DNA of 64,000 bases from Aurelia coerulea (GCA_039566865.1 CM076959.1:18336501-18400500), one strand, 5' to 3'. Numbered from the stretch's first letter, positions 51,958 through 63,276 are shown. Numbers and translations are program-made. The notes: a model not told the origin generated them from the letters alone.

Positions 51958-54900
51958 TTAACTCCTGCGGCCAGGTAAACACAGAGAAAGTAGACAAGCT
52001 TTGGCAGTTACTTGGGGTCGCATTCAATAAAGTAGTACTCTAAAAATACAACAACTCACGTAGTAATAGTAGTAACTCTCTCCAGCCCGGAGAGACATTC
52101 CCTTCTTCCCTACCCGGGAAGTAATAGTAGTAGTAGTAGTATTCCCTTCTTCCCTACCCGGGAAGTAGTAGTAGTAGTATTCCCTTCTTCCCTACCCGGG
52201 AAGTAGTAGTAGTAGTAGTAGTAGTAACTCTCTCCTACCCGGAGAGAAAATTCCCTTCTTCCCTCCCTACCCGGGAGTAACTCTCTCCTACCCGGAGAGA
52301 AATTCCCTTCTTCCCTCCCTACCCGGGAAGTAGTAGTAGTAGTAGTAGTAGTAGTAACTCTCTCCTACCCGGAGAGAAATTCCCTTCTTCCCTACCCGGG
52401 AAGTAGTAGTAGTAGTAGTAATTCTCTCACCACCAGACTCACTTCCCTACTCGGGAAATGACGACCAGTAGTGAGGTTGGACAGACCACCCGCAGGGATA
52501 GTGGTAATTGAGCCAAAATGTATATTATGAGGTTTGAACGAAACATTGACCACCATAAGGGTGGTCCAGCCGCCAAAATTACTGCCAAAATACAACCCCA
52601 ATATTGCCAAAGCCTGTAATGGTTGCCAGGGTTCCGCGCTACAAACTAAAGTACCAATAATAACATTAGGGATACTTCTGATGATGCCATCAGGGGTACA
52701 ATTATTCTGTCCATAACAGCTGCTCAACCAGCGAAAAGTTGTTCATGAGCTAAACTGGAACTTCAGTAGCAACTGCTGTTGTATCTGCACTAATGTGAGA
52801 GCTTTGACTTGTAGGCCTTGTCGGACTGATATGCTGGGAAGTTGTTTCTCAATTGATATTTCATTGGTATGGCTGCACTGACATTTTGTTACTGAGAGTT
52901 TTTTGCCTGGTGATTGTGCTGATTCGATATGTGCTGCAGGAGTATTGTAATTAGTCAAGATTCCAAGCTTGAAGTGTTGCATGTGTTAGTTGACATCTAT
53001 TGGGACCAGTTGGCGGGGGTTTGGTACCTGAAACAAGGAAAAAAAGAAAGAAAGCCGCAAGCCTATCAATTGTTCCAGGGATATGCTGCACACTGACCGC
53101 AAATTTGTGATGGACTGCACTGCAAAGACTAAAGGAGTGGGGAGGGGGGGGGGGGGTCAGCAATTGACAGGCCTACTTCATTAGAAGTCTGATACAAGCA
53201 AGGAATTGTGTGCTGGTTGACTGGCACAAGCTGTTTGCAACTTTCAGTGATTGACTAGCGGAAAGGCAAAATATGTTAACTGAATGATTGCTTAGTCTTA
53301 GAAAGAATTATGACGCTTGTTTGTGTGATTCATCATGTTTGTGTGAACATATGCTTTTGTGACATTACTAGTGCACACATCTGTAAGTCCAGGGGGTTAC
53401 CTATGTTGCTCAGCCCAGTAAAAACCTACGAGTCAGTTGTTGTTGACTCAGTTTGAAGTAACGGTAGAGGTGGTAACTCTGACCTACCCATAGAGAATTT
53501 CCCTACCTGGGGAGTAATAAGTTGTAACTTCCTGAGACTAGGGAATGCAGCTAGCAGAGGTGGTATCAGTGCAAGTGCTGTAGTAACTTGACATTCATTC
53601 CTAGCCAGGAAAGATTACCATAATCAGCTTACAAACCCAGGTAGTATTCATATAAGACACCATGTCTGCAAGATACATGGTATCTTCTACCTTTCTATAA
53701 ATAAGACCCGTTTGGTAGCAAAGATAGTTGCTTATCACGATAGTAATGGTGATATGTAAGTGAGTAGCTAAATCATGCGTAGAACTCAAGCTGTAAGTTG
53801 TGTGGATGTATGTCAACAAAATATCGATTTTGAGGTTTCGGTGTGAATTTGCAAATTTTTGTTATAAATTGTAAATATACAGTATATTCACCAACTAGAT
53901 GGAGAAAGTGATTGTCTTCATTTGCCTGAAGAAATACCTGTAATAAAAGAGAAAACAGAAACAGAAGGTGGGGGGGGGGGGGTTGCCAGATCCTGGCTGC
54001 CATGTAATTTTATTTATTTATTTATTTTTTACTTCCTGCTATTTCCGTTGCTGTCATTGTACACGGACGGACTGGTGTTTTACTTGAACCTGTAATAGAA
54101 TATGATCAATTAAGTAAAGGGTGGTGGTGTGTTACCTTGAATTCTCTTGCCAAAAGACCACCAACCACCCAGGGTCTAATAGCCGGTAGTGAAGTCAAGT
54201 CAAATAAACATAAGTGTTGGACCATATCCCAAGAGGCTGATGAGCAGATGCTTGGCCTGTACAAACCTAAACGGCATTCTTACTGGGAATATCAACTACT
54301 GATATTCCTCTAATTTGTTGTAGTAGTTGTTGTTGTAATTATGCCAGTTATTTTACCCAGATTGTGGAGCTGAAAGTTTGTTGAATGGCGGAGATGTAAA
54401 TGGACCAGTGGACGAGCTACAACTACTTTAACAAGAATGTTATAAGTTAATTGGTCCCAGTGAGACTCTCCTTATGACAGGTTGTTGGTAGTGCTTGAAA
54501 GTTCCGGGCCTTGGAAGCGTATGATCAAACTGTGAGTAAAACCATGGAGCTATATTCCTGCACAGCTGCTATAAATTTATGCTCCGTTGCAGCAGATTCT
54601 TGCTGTTTAAGGATTTACCCCGATTTTTCCAGGCAGAGGGGGTTTCAATTGATGTTACTGCGGTCAGCAAATACATCTAGCTCACGCTAGGAAAGTTTGC
54701 AAAAGGTAACAACTGACCATCTTATCGTTGGGCAGGGAAATATCTAAAGATGCAAGGCCAATTGGCTCATTGAGGGTGTGGGAAGGCGCGTTTGTTACCC
54801 ATACTACATGCAACGTATTGGATTCTAAAATTTCATTACTAACCACGGTCACTGACACTTATGCCAAGCAATTACTGCATGATATGATACTAATTCAACC

Positions 54901-56412
54901 ACAAAAACCTTTGACAACAGTTTTGCCAGTAAACCCACTGCACAGCAACAGCAACTAATGATGAAACTACATTTTACAGGTATTATAGACATGTTCTGCA
55001 AAAGATTAAGTTGTGCTAATTTTGTTGTGTTGTTTCTTTGGTTTGTTTCTTATACATGGGTCCAGGTTGGGGCTTGGTAAGCTTGTTTGTCGCTTGTCTT
55101 GGGTTGCATTGCAGGAGCTAAACTTCTGAACCTGGAAAAGCACAATTATGGATTTGGTGCCCAAACAGTAGGTAATCCTTCTTGCTATGCCCAGGTAATA
55201 GGCTAACTCAATGGCCTACGAGCTAGTAGAATAGTTGTAGGGATGTTAGTGGATGCTAAGGGACACCTAAAATGTAAGCATTAAAGGAGCAACACCTTGT
55301 TGAACCAGGTGACAAGCGAGAGTGAAATATGATTATGCTTGGAAAATAAAGAAAAAGGGGTCAGGGGGGGGGGGGGCATTATCCTTTTCTCGCCTTACCT
55401 AAACAAGTAATTTGTGGTACCTGTACACACCTCGTTTCTACTTCCTTGTTTTTTGTGTTGTTTTGGTTTTGACCTTGAAGAATATATTACCCTGCTAAAA
55501 ATATTTCTACATACCGCTTGTTCATCAATATTGCTTTGCTGTGCTGATGGGAGGGGCACATCTGCGTTTGCTGAGTGGCTGTATGACCAAGATCTTGCCA
55601 GAAAGAAACTGTCCTGACAAACTTGTTGTATGACGAGAGACGGACAAACCAGCAGTTTGGTAGTTATTGTATTGATCAAGTTGATACGTCGTCGTTTCCT
55701 AGGTATCTTTAGCCAGAGAGTGAACATGATGTCAACTTGTCGAGGTGGCTTTCGTGCTTTTTTCCAATTGTTAAGCAGGCGCAAGAGGAGAGACCCATTG
55801 GCAAAATAGTTTGCTGCAAAATGAGCAAACGGTCCTCTGAACAGCGTCGAGTGGTTCAACTCGCAGGTGATTCTGACTTGTGAAGTCGTAAATTGATGGC
55901 GTGTTTGGATAGGAAGATCTCTCAACGAACCAGTACAGGTCCATGTACATACGACAGAGCTTGTGCATGGGGCTACCTTTATCGTCGTACCTTTTGTGTA
56001 GATGCGTTTACAGCGAAGGCCACTCCAAGGTCCCTGAGTTCTTCCGGCGGTGACAGACAACAGAGGGTGGGCCTATCTAGGCGTCTGAGTGTCTTGATTG
56101 AGTTTGAGTGTCCCTCTTCCACAAAATCCGACACTTCGACAAGAAAGCCAATCTTAACTCCTTGAGCCTTCGAACAGACGGCTCACACTTGATAAATGAC
56201 ACCAAATAAACGGCAGAAGTTCGCCAAAATCCTGAAATTTTTAGACGACTGAAACTGAGAGATCGAATTTGCACAAGGCAGGAAGAAGTTTAGCCGCGCC
56301 TTGATTGAGGGGACTGAGACGATACCGCGCCTTATAAGGCAATGACAACAAATATGGTGACCTGATTGCCTTGTCGTTAAAATACATTTACTCCTTTGGG
56401 CGTAAATGTTAA
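51958..56412. mobile_element. Element B: 4.45-kb insertion, TTAA-bounded, head-to-tail with A
   Basis: It starts TTAACTCCTGCGGCCAGGTA and ends GGGCGTAAATG-TTAA, after which the satellite resumes (CTTTCAAAA). A single C separates its left TTAA from A's right TTAA. The private interior (52572-56233) has three + strand G-runs of about 13 (near 53142, 53969, 55364), AG-rich flanks, a (TTTA)n near 54008 and a weaker hairpin cluster near 53470-53530. The longest minus-strand ORF is 221 codons (55395-56060) and is unrecognised. I could not assign a transposase, reverse transcriptase or integrase. Confidence 0.8.
52048..52431. repeat. Hairpin/(GTA)n module cluster in element B
   Basis: The same series of CTCTCTCC..GGAGAGA and TTCCCTACCCGGGAA stem-loops with AGTAGT spacers as in element A, 931 bp further on and apparently base-for-base identical, including repeat numbers in the GTA tracts. 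Confidence 0.9.
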
Positions 56413-59400
56413 CTTTCAAAAAAAGGCCTATTTTTGCAAAAAAGCAAAGGCTATAGCCTTACTTTTTGCCCAAAAATCAGTAATTTCAAAATGGGCCTAT
56501 TTTTGCAAAAAAGCAAAGGCTATAGCCTTACTTTTTGCCCAAAAATCAGTAGTTTCAAAATGGGCCTATTTTTGCAAAAAAGCAAAGGCTATAGCCTTAC
56601 TTTTTGCCCAAAAATCAGTAATTTCAAAATGGGCCTATTTTTGCAAAAAAGCAAAGGCTATAGCCTTACTTTTTGCCCAAAAATCAGTAATTTCAAAATG
56701 GGCCTATTTTTGCAAAAAAGCAAAGGCTATAGCCTTACTTTTTGGCCAAAAATCAGTAATTTCAAAATGGGCCTATTTTTGCAAAAAAGCAAAGGCTATA
56801 GCCTTACTTTTTGCCCAAAAATCAGTAATTTCAAAATGGGCCTATTTTTGCAAAAAAGCAAAGGCTATAGCCTTACTTTTTGCCCAAAAATCAGTAATTT
56901 CAAAATGGGCCTATTTTTGCAAAAAAGCAAAGGCTATAGCCTTACTTTTTGCCCAAAAATCAGTAATTTCAAAATGGGCCTATTTTTGCAAAAAAGCAAA
57001 GGCTATAGCCTTACTTTTTGCCCAAAAATCAGTAATTTCAAAATGGGCCTATTTTTGCAAAAAAGCAAAGGCTATAGCCTTACTTTTTGCCCAAAAATCA
57101 GTAATTTCAAAATGGGCCTATTTTTGCAAAAAAGCAAAGGCTATAGCCTTACTTTTTGCCAAAAATCAGTAATTTCAAAATGGGCCTATTTTTGCAAAAA
57201 AGCAAAGGCTATAGCCTTACTTTTTGCCCAAAAATCAGTAATTTCAAAATGGGCCTATTTTTGCAAAAAAGCAAAGGCTATAGCCTTACTTTTTGCCCAA
57301 AAATCAGTAATTTCAAAATGGGCCTATTTTTGCAAAAAAGCAAAGGCTATAGCCTTACTTTTTGCCCAAAAATCAGTAATTTCAAAATGGGCCTATTTTT
57401 GCAAAAAAGCAAAGGCTATAGCCTTACTTTTTGCCCAAAAATCAGTAATTTCAAAATGGGCCTATTTTTGCAAAAAAGCAAAGGCTATAGCCTTACTTTT
57501 TGCCCAAAAATCAGTAATTTCAAAATGGGCCTATTTTTGCAAAAAAAGCAAAGGCTATAGCCTTACTTTTTGCCCAAAAATCAGTAATTTCAAAATGGGC
57601 CTATTTTTGCAAAAAAGCAAAGGCTATAGCCTTACTTTTTGCCCAAAAATCAGTAATTTCAAAATGGGCCTATTTTTGCAAAGAAGCAAAGGCTATAGCC
57701 TTACTTTTTGCCCAAAAATCAGTAATTTCAAAATGGGCCTATTTTTGCAAAAAAGCAAAGGCTATAGCCTTACTTTTTGCCCAAAAATCAGTAATTTCAA
57801 AATGGGCCTATTTTTGCAAAAAAGCAAAGGCTATAGCCTTACTTTTTGCCCAAAAATCAGTAATTTCAAAATGGGCCTATTTTTGCAAAAAAGCAAAGGC
57901 TATAGCCTTACTTTTTGCCCAAAAATCAGTAATTTCAAAATGGGCCTATTTTTGCAAAAAAGCAAAGGCTATAGCCTTACTTTTTGCCCAAAAATCAGTA
58001 ATTTCAAAATGGGCCTATTTTTGCAAAAAAGCAAAGGCTATAGCCTTACTTTTTGCCCAAAAATCAGTAATTTCAAAATGGGCCTATTTTTGCAAAAAAG
58101 CAAAGGCTATAGCCTTACTTTTTGCCCAAAAATCAGTAACTTCAAAATGGGCCTATTTTTGCAAAAAAGCAAAGGCTATAGCCTTACTTTTTGCCCAAAA
58201 ATCAGTAATTTCAAAATGGGCCTATTTTTGCAAAAAAGCAAAGGCTATAGCCTTACTTTTTGCCCAAAAATCAGTAATTTCAAAATGGGCCTATTTTTGC
58301 AAAAAAGCAAAGGCTATAGCCTTACTTTTTGCCAAAAAATCAGTAATTTCAAAATGGGCCTATTTTTGCAAAAAAGCAAAGGCTATAGCCTTACTTTTTG
58401 CCCAAAAATCAGTAATTTCAAAATGGGCCTATTTTTGCAAAAAAAGCAAAGGCTATAGCCTTACTTTTTGCCCAAAAATCAGTAATTTCAAAATGGGCCT
58501 ATTTTTGCAAAAAAGCAAAGGCTATAGCCTTACTTTTTGCCCGAAAATCAGTAATTTCAAAATGGGCCTATTTTTGCAAAAAAGCAAAGGCTATAGCCTT
58601 ACTTTTTGCCCAAAAATCAGTAACTTCAAAATGGGCCTATTTTTGCAAAAAAGCAAAGGCTATAGCCTTACTTTTTGCCCAAAAATCAGTAATTTCAAAA
58701 TGGGCCTATTTTTGCAAAAAAGCAAAGGCTATAGCCTTACTTTTTGACCAAAAATCAGTAAATTTCAAAATGGGCCTATTTTTGCAAAAAAGCGAAGGTT
58801 ATAGCCTTACTTTTTGCCCAAAAATCAGTAATTTCAAAATGGGCCTATTTTTGCAAAGAAGCAAAGGCTATAGCCTTACTTTTTGCCCAAAAATCAGTAA
58901 TTTCAAAATGGGCCTATTTTTGCTAAAAAGCAAAGGCTATAGCCTTACTTTTTGCCAACAAAAATCAGTAATTTCAAAATGGGCCTATTTTTGCAAAAAA
59001 GCAAAGGCTATAGCCTTACTTTTTGCCCAAAAATCAGTAACTTCAAAATGGGCCTATTTTTGCAAAAAAGCAAAGGCTATAGCCTTAGTTTTTGCCCAAA
59101 AATCAGTAATTTCAAAATGGGCCTATTTTTGCAAAAAAGCAAAGGCTATAGCCTTACTTTTTGCCCAAAAATCAGTAAATTTTAAAATGGGCCTATTTTT
59201 GCAAAAAAGCGAAGGTTATAGCCTTACTTTTTGCCCAAAAATCAGTAATTTCAAAATGGGCCTATTTTTGCAAAAAAGCAAAGGCTATAGCCTTACTTTT
59301 TGCCAAAAAATCAGTAATTTCAAAATGGGCCTATTTTTGCAAAAAAGCAAAGGCTATAGCCTTACTTTTTGCCCAAAAATCAGTAATTTCAAAATGGGCC

Positions 59401-61500
59401 TATTTTTGCAAAAAAGCAAAGGCTATAGCCTTACTTTTTGCCCAAAAATCAGTAACTTCAAAATGGGCCTATTTTTGCAAAAAAGCAAAGGCTATAGCCT
59501 TACTTTTTGCCCAAAAATCAGTAATTTCAAAATGGGCCTATTTTTGCAAAAAAGCAAAGGCTATAGCCTTACTTTTTGCCCAAAAATCAGTAATTTCAAA
59601 ATGGGCCTATTTTTGCAAAAAAGCAAAGGCTATAGCCTTACTTTTTGCCCAAAAATCAGTAATTTCAAAATGGGCCTATTTTTGCAAAAAAGCAAAGGCT
59701 ATAGCCTTACTTTTTGCCCAAAAATCAGTAATTTCAAAATGGGCCTATTTTTGCAAAAAAGCAAAGGCTATAGCCTTACTTTTTGCCCAAAAATCAGTAA
59801 TTTCAAAATGGGCCTATTTTTGCAAAAAAGCAAAGGCTATAGCCTTACTTTTTGCCCAAAAATCAGTAATTTCAAAATGGGCCTATTTTTGCAAAAAAGC
59901 AAAGGCTATAGCCTTACTTTTTGCCCAAAAATCAGTAATTTCAAAATGGGCCTATTTTTGCAAAAAAGCAAAGGCTATAGCCTTACTTTTTGCCCAAAAA
60001 TCAGTAATTTCAAAATGGGCCTATTTTTGCAAAAAAGCAAAGGCTATAGCCTTACTTTTTGCCCAAAAATCAGTAATTTCAAAATGGGCCTATTTTTGCA
60101 AAAAAGCAAAGGCTATAGCCTTACTTTTTGCCCAAAAATCAGTAATTTCAAAATGGGCCTATTTTTGCAAAAAAGCAAAGGCTATAGCCTTACTTTTTGC
60201 CCAAAAATCAGTAATTTCAAAATGGGCCTATTTTTGCAAAAAAGCAAAGGCTATAGCCTTACTTTTTGCCCAAAAATCAGTAATTTCAAAATGGGCCTAT
60301 TTTTGCAAAAAAAGCAAAGGCTATAGCCTTACTTTTTGCCCAAAAATCAGTAATTTCAAAATGGGCCTATTTTTGCAAAAAAGCAAAGGCTATAGCCTTA
60401 CTTTTTGCCCAAAAATCAGTAATTTCAAAATGGGCCTATTTTTGCAAAAAAGCAAAGGCTATAGCCTTACTTTTTGCCCAAAAATCAGTAATTTCAAAAT
60501 GGGCCTATTTTTGCAAAAAAGCAAAGGCTATAGCCTTACTTTTTGCCCAAAAATCAGTAATTTCAAAATGGGCCTATTTTTGCAAAAAAGCAAAGGCTAC
60601 AGCCCTACTTTTTGCCCAAAAATCGGCATTTCAAAAATGGGCCTATTTTTGCAAAAAAGCAAAGGCTATAGCCTTACTTTTTGCCCAAAAATCAGTAAAT
60701 TTTAAAATGGGCCTATTTTTGCAAAAAAGCAAAGGCTATAGCCTTACTTTTTGCCCAAAAATCAGTAATTTCAAAATGGGCCTATTTTTGCAAAAAACAA
60801 AGGCTATAGCCTTACTTTTTGCCCAAAAATCATTAATTTCAAATTGGGCCTATTTTTGCAAAAAAGCAAAGGCTATAGCCTTACTTTTTGCCCAAAAATC
60901 AGTAATTTCAAAATGGGCCTATTTTTGCAAAAAAGCAAAGGCTATAGCCTTACTTCTTGCCCAAAAATCGGTATTTTCAAATAGGGCCTATTTTTGCAAA
61001 AAAGCAAAGGCTATAGCCTTACTTTTTGCCCAAAAATCAGTAATTTCAAAATGGGCCTATTTTTGCAAAAAAAGCAAAGGCTATAGCCTTACTTTTTGCC
61101 CAAAAATCAGTAATTTCAAAATGGGCCTATTTTTGCAAAAAAGCAAAGGCTATAGCCTTACTTTTTGCCAAAAAATCAGTAATTTCAAAATGGGCCTATT
61201 TTTGCAAAAAAGCAAAGGCTATAGCCTTACTTTTTGCCCAAAAATCAGTAATTCAAAAATGGGCCTATTTTTGCAAAAAAGCAAAGGCTACAGCCTTACT
61301 TTTTGCCCAAAAATCAGTAATTCGAAAATGGGCCTATTTTTGCAAAAAAGCAAAGGCTACAGCCTTACTTTTTGCCCAAAAATCGGCATTTCCAAAAAGG
61401 GCCTATTTTTGCAAAAAAGCAAAGGGGTTAGCCTAACTGTTTGCTCCAAAATCGGTATTTTCGAAAACAGCCTTTTGTTGCAAAAAAGCAAGGGGTTTAA
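56413..61500 (+). repeat. Second satellite array, same 69-bp monomer, ~74 copies
   Basis: It continues the 27311-51026 array after elements A and B, in the same orientation. Monomers are highly uniform to about 60590. They become variable from about 60600 (AATCGGCATTTC, CATTAATTTCAAATTGG), and the last copies near 61420 have the GGGGTTAGCC edge type. Confidence 0.98.
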
Positions 61501-62110
61501 AAGTTGAGAATATTTGACCCATCGATTTTTGGCCAAAAATCTGGGCCAAAAATTGAGAATTTTCCAAAACTTGGGATATTGGGACATTGGGGGCATTGGC
61601 ATTGAAAATTTCGGACATTTCCTTTTGAAAATTAGGATTTTGGGACCCATCATCTTTGGCTAAAAAGTAAGTTTTAAACTGTAAAAATTGGACATCTTTC
61701 AACCCCTTGATTTTTAGCTATAAAGCAAGGCTTTACAATTGCAATATTCGTCATTGGTCGACCCTCTAAAGGTAAGGCTTTGGGCATTTGTGGACCATCT
61801 GTATTTTTGTAAAAAAGCAAGACTATACCCTTGGGAAAATGGGCATTTTTGAAGAAGAGAAGGTCATAGCTTTGTTTTTGGGTCAAAATTAGCATTCAAA
61901 AGCAGTTTAAAAGCCTATTGTATGGGTCCGAAATTATTCTCTTGGAAGGGATTGGCAAAAATTGAAGCGTATAGTCTTACAATTGCATGAAAAATAAGCG
62001 TGTTTAACAGAAGCTGATTCTTGCAAAAATGCCAAATCTAAAGCCTTACTTTTTGGTCAAAAATAACCATCTAACAATCAACCAAAAACTTGGTAAAATA
62101 TATAACTAGA
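61501..62110. repeat. Right edge of satellite, strongly decayed monomers
   Basis: Fragments such as TTTTTGGCCAAAAATC, CTGTATTTTTGTAAAAAAGC, GAAAATGGGCATTTTTGAAG and AAAGCCTTACTTTTTGGTCA can still be aligned to the monomer, but spacing and sequence are eroded. Satellite similarity fades near 62080. Confidence 0.75.
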
Positions 62111-62111
62111 A

Positions 62112-62346
62112 ACTTGATGTAGAGAGGTTGGACGACAAAAAATACTATAAGCTATGTTTTAACACACTGAGGCCTTTCGGACTTGTGTCCTCATCAGAGT
62201 ATGATTTTGAATGGTTTGTGTCCTCATCAGAGTATGGTTGAAACCATTCGAAATCATACTCTGACGAGGACACAAGTCCGAAAGGCCTCAGTGTGTTAAA
62301 ACATAGCTTATAGTATTTTTTGTCGTCCAACCTCACTACATCAAGT
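62112..62346. mobile_element. 235-bp near-perfect palindrome
   Basis: ACTTGATGTAGAGAGGTTGG begins the left arm and is inverted at the right end (CCAACCTCACTACATCAAGT). The arms are about 105 bp with only a few mismatches. The centre holds a direct repeat of GTGTCCTCATCAGAGTATG (62185 and 62219). Confidence 0.93.
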
Positions 62347-62360
62347 AACAATCAACCAAA

Positions 62361-62814
62361 TACAGCAAGGCCCTGCATATAAGAAACCACTTTTTCACAC
62401 TTTAGCCTAAAAGGTTTCTTATACCTATGATACTTTTCATCTTTAAAATGGTTGAAAGTTTCTTAGCTTTCTAATTTCTTTTCTGGAAGTTCTCAAAAAT
62501 AGGTTACAATAGAAAAGGGTTATTTATAGATAGATTAGCCATATGTGTATGCTATCAATGATTGTCAAGAACATCAATTCAAATATAGGTAAAATCTGTT
62601 AAATCTTAGACATCTTTGTAGCAATTTCTTATGAGCCCTGCATGAAGTGGAATACTCCCCAGACCATCAGGCCAGGACTTAGTGTTGTCCAAAATATAAG
62701 AAACTTCACTTTAGGTATGATCCTGGAGGGTTTCTTATGAGTAGGGGGCTTATTATATTTCAGTAGCCTAAAAGTATCTTTTAGGTGGTTCCTTAAATGC
62801 GGGGCCTTACAGTA
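62361..62814. mobile_element. 454-bp TA-flanked MITE, CAGYAAGGCCC family
   Basis: The left TACAGCAAGGCCCTGCATAT and the right end, inverted as TACTGTAAGGCCCCGCATTT, are terminal inverted repeats with TA on each side. The interior CATGAAGTGGAATACTCCCC is shared with 63308-63731. Confidence 0.8.
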
Positions 62815-63224
62815 TTGAGAAAAATGGAAGCAAATTCCAGCATTTCACTTATGTTAGCTAAAAGGAACTCATACGTCAAAAGCTGTGCGTTGAGACACAG
62901 TTTGTTGAATTACTTTTCTCCAGTCAATGTTTGCATTTTTTTCATAATCATTAAAAAACTGGAAAGTAGTTAAACAGTTGTTTTTAAATGGCAGGTTCTC
63001 ATAATACATAGTGTCAAAACAGGGTTAACCTCTCTTTGATGTGAGAGTTTGTTTGCGGGTTTTTGAATTGTGCGTCGTTACGCTCGATTGCACTTAGTAA
63101 ATAAAGGTAATGATATAATAACGCTGATGAGCGATATAATATTGCAATAATAATAATAACAACAGGAGATATGATACTTTTCAAGATACTTTGATTATTT
63201 CATGCAGTATTTATCGAAATAAAG
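62815..63224. other. Spacer and likely promoter region of the next gene
   Basis: No repeats recognised. AT-rich motifs GATATAATA occur near 63112 and 63133, about 90-110 bp before the ATG at 63225, and could serve as TATA-like elements. This is only suggestive. Confidence 0.3.
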
Positions 63225-63276
63225 ATGCTTTTTGCCTTGGTGTTATTGTTGGCCGTCAGCACGGATATCATAGAAG
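63225..63276 (+). CDS. First coding exon of a putative secreted or membrane protein
   Basis: The ATG at 63225 (context AATAAAGATGC) opens MLFALVLLLAVSTDIIE and runs straight into a donor, GAAG|GTAATT. A 10-residue hydrophobic core ending at Ala-Val-Ser is a textbook signal peptide. The phase-1 donor is compatible with the next candidate exon at 63850. The intron between them contains a MITE (63308-63731). I do not recognise the family. Confidence 0.5.

Noticed and set aside
52392..52727. 111-codon minus-strand open frame in element B (and a related 86-codon one in A)
   Set aside because: Its C-terminal part is the translated hairpin/GTA module (poly-Leu), which is low complexity. I do not recognise the rest.
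54238..54260. CTGATGA at the start of a hammerhead core (also at 24243 and 63126)
   Set aside because: No stem II followed by GAAA lies after these occurrences. Only the 62112-62346 palindrome has the ordered strand.
55395..56060. 221-codon minus-strand open frame in element B
   Set aside because: No recognisable domain, unusual composition and no clear start context. It overlaps other-frame ORFs, so it is not reported as a gene, though it could contain parts of exons.
26304..56412. Elements A, B and C as LTR retrotransposon or solo LTRs (A and B sharing ends)
   Set aside because: They lack TG...CA termini, a primer-binding site and a polypurine tract next to an LTR, and no gag/pol is visible. 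The shared segments are opposite ends of each element, not a repeated terminus.
26304..56412. Elements A, B and C as canonical Helitrons
   Set aside because: A subterminal 3' hairpin exists, but the 5' end is not TC, the 3' end is not CTRR, and borders are TTAA rather than an A/T insertion point. This is left open in the findings as an unclassified family.
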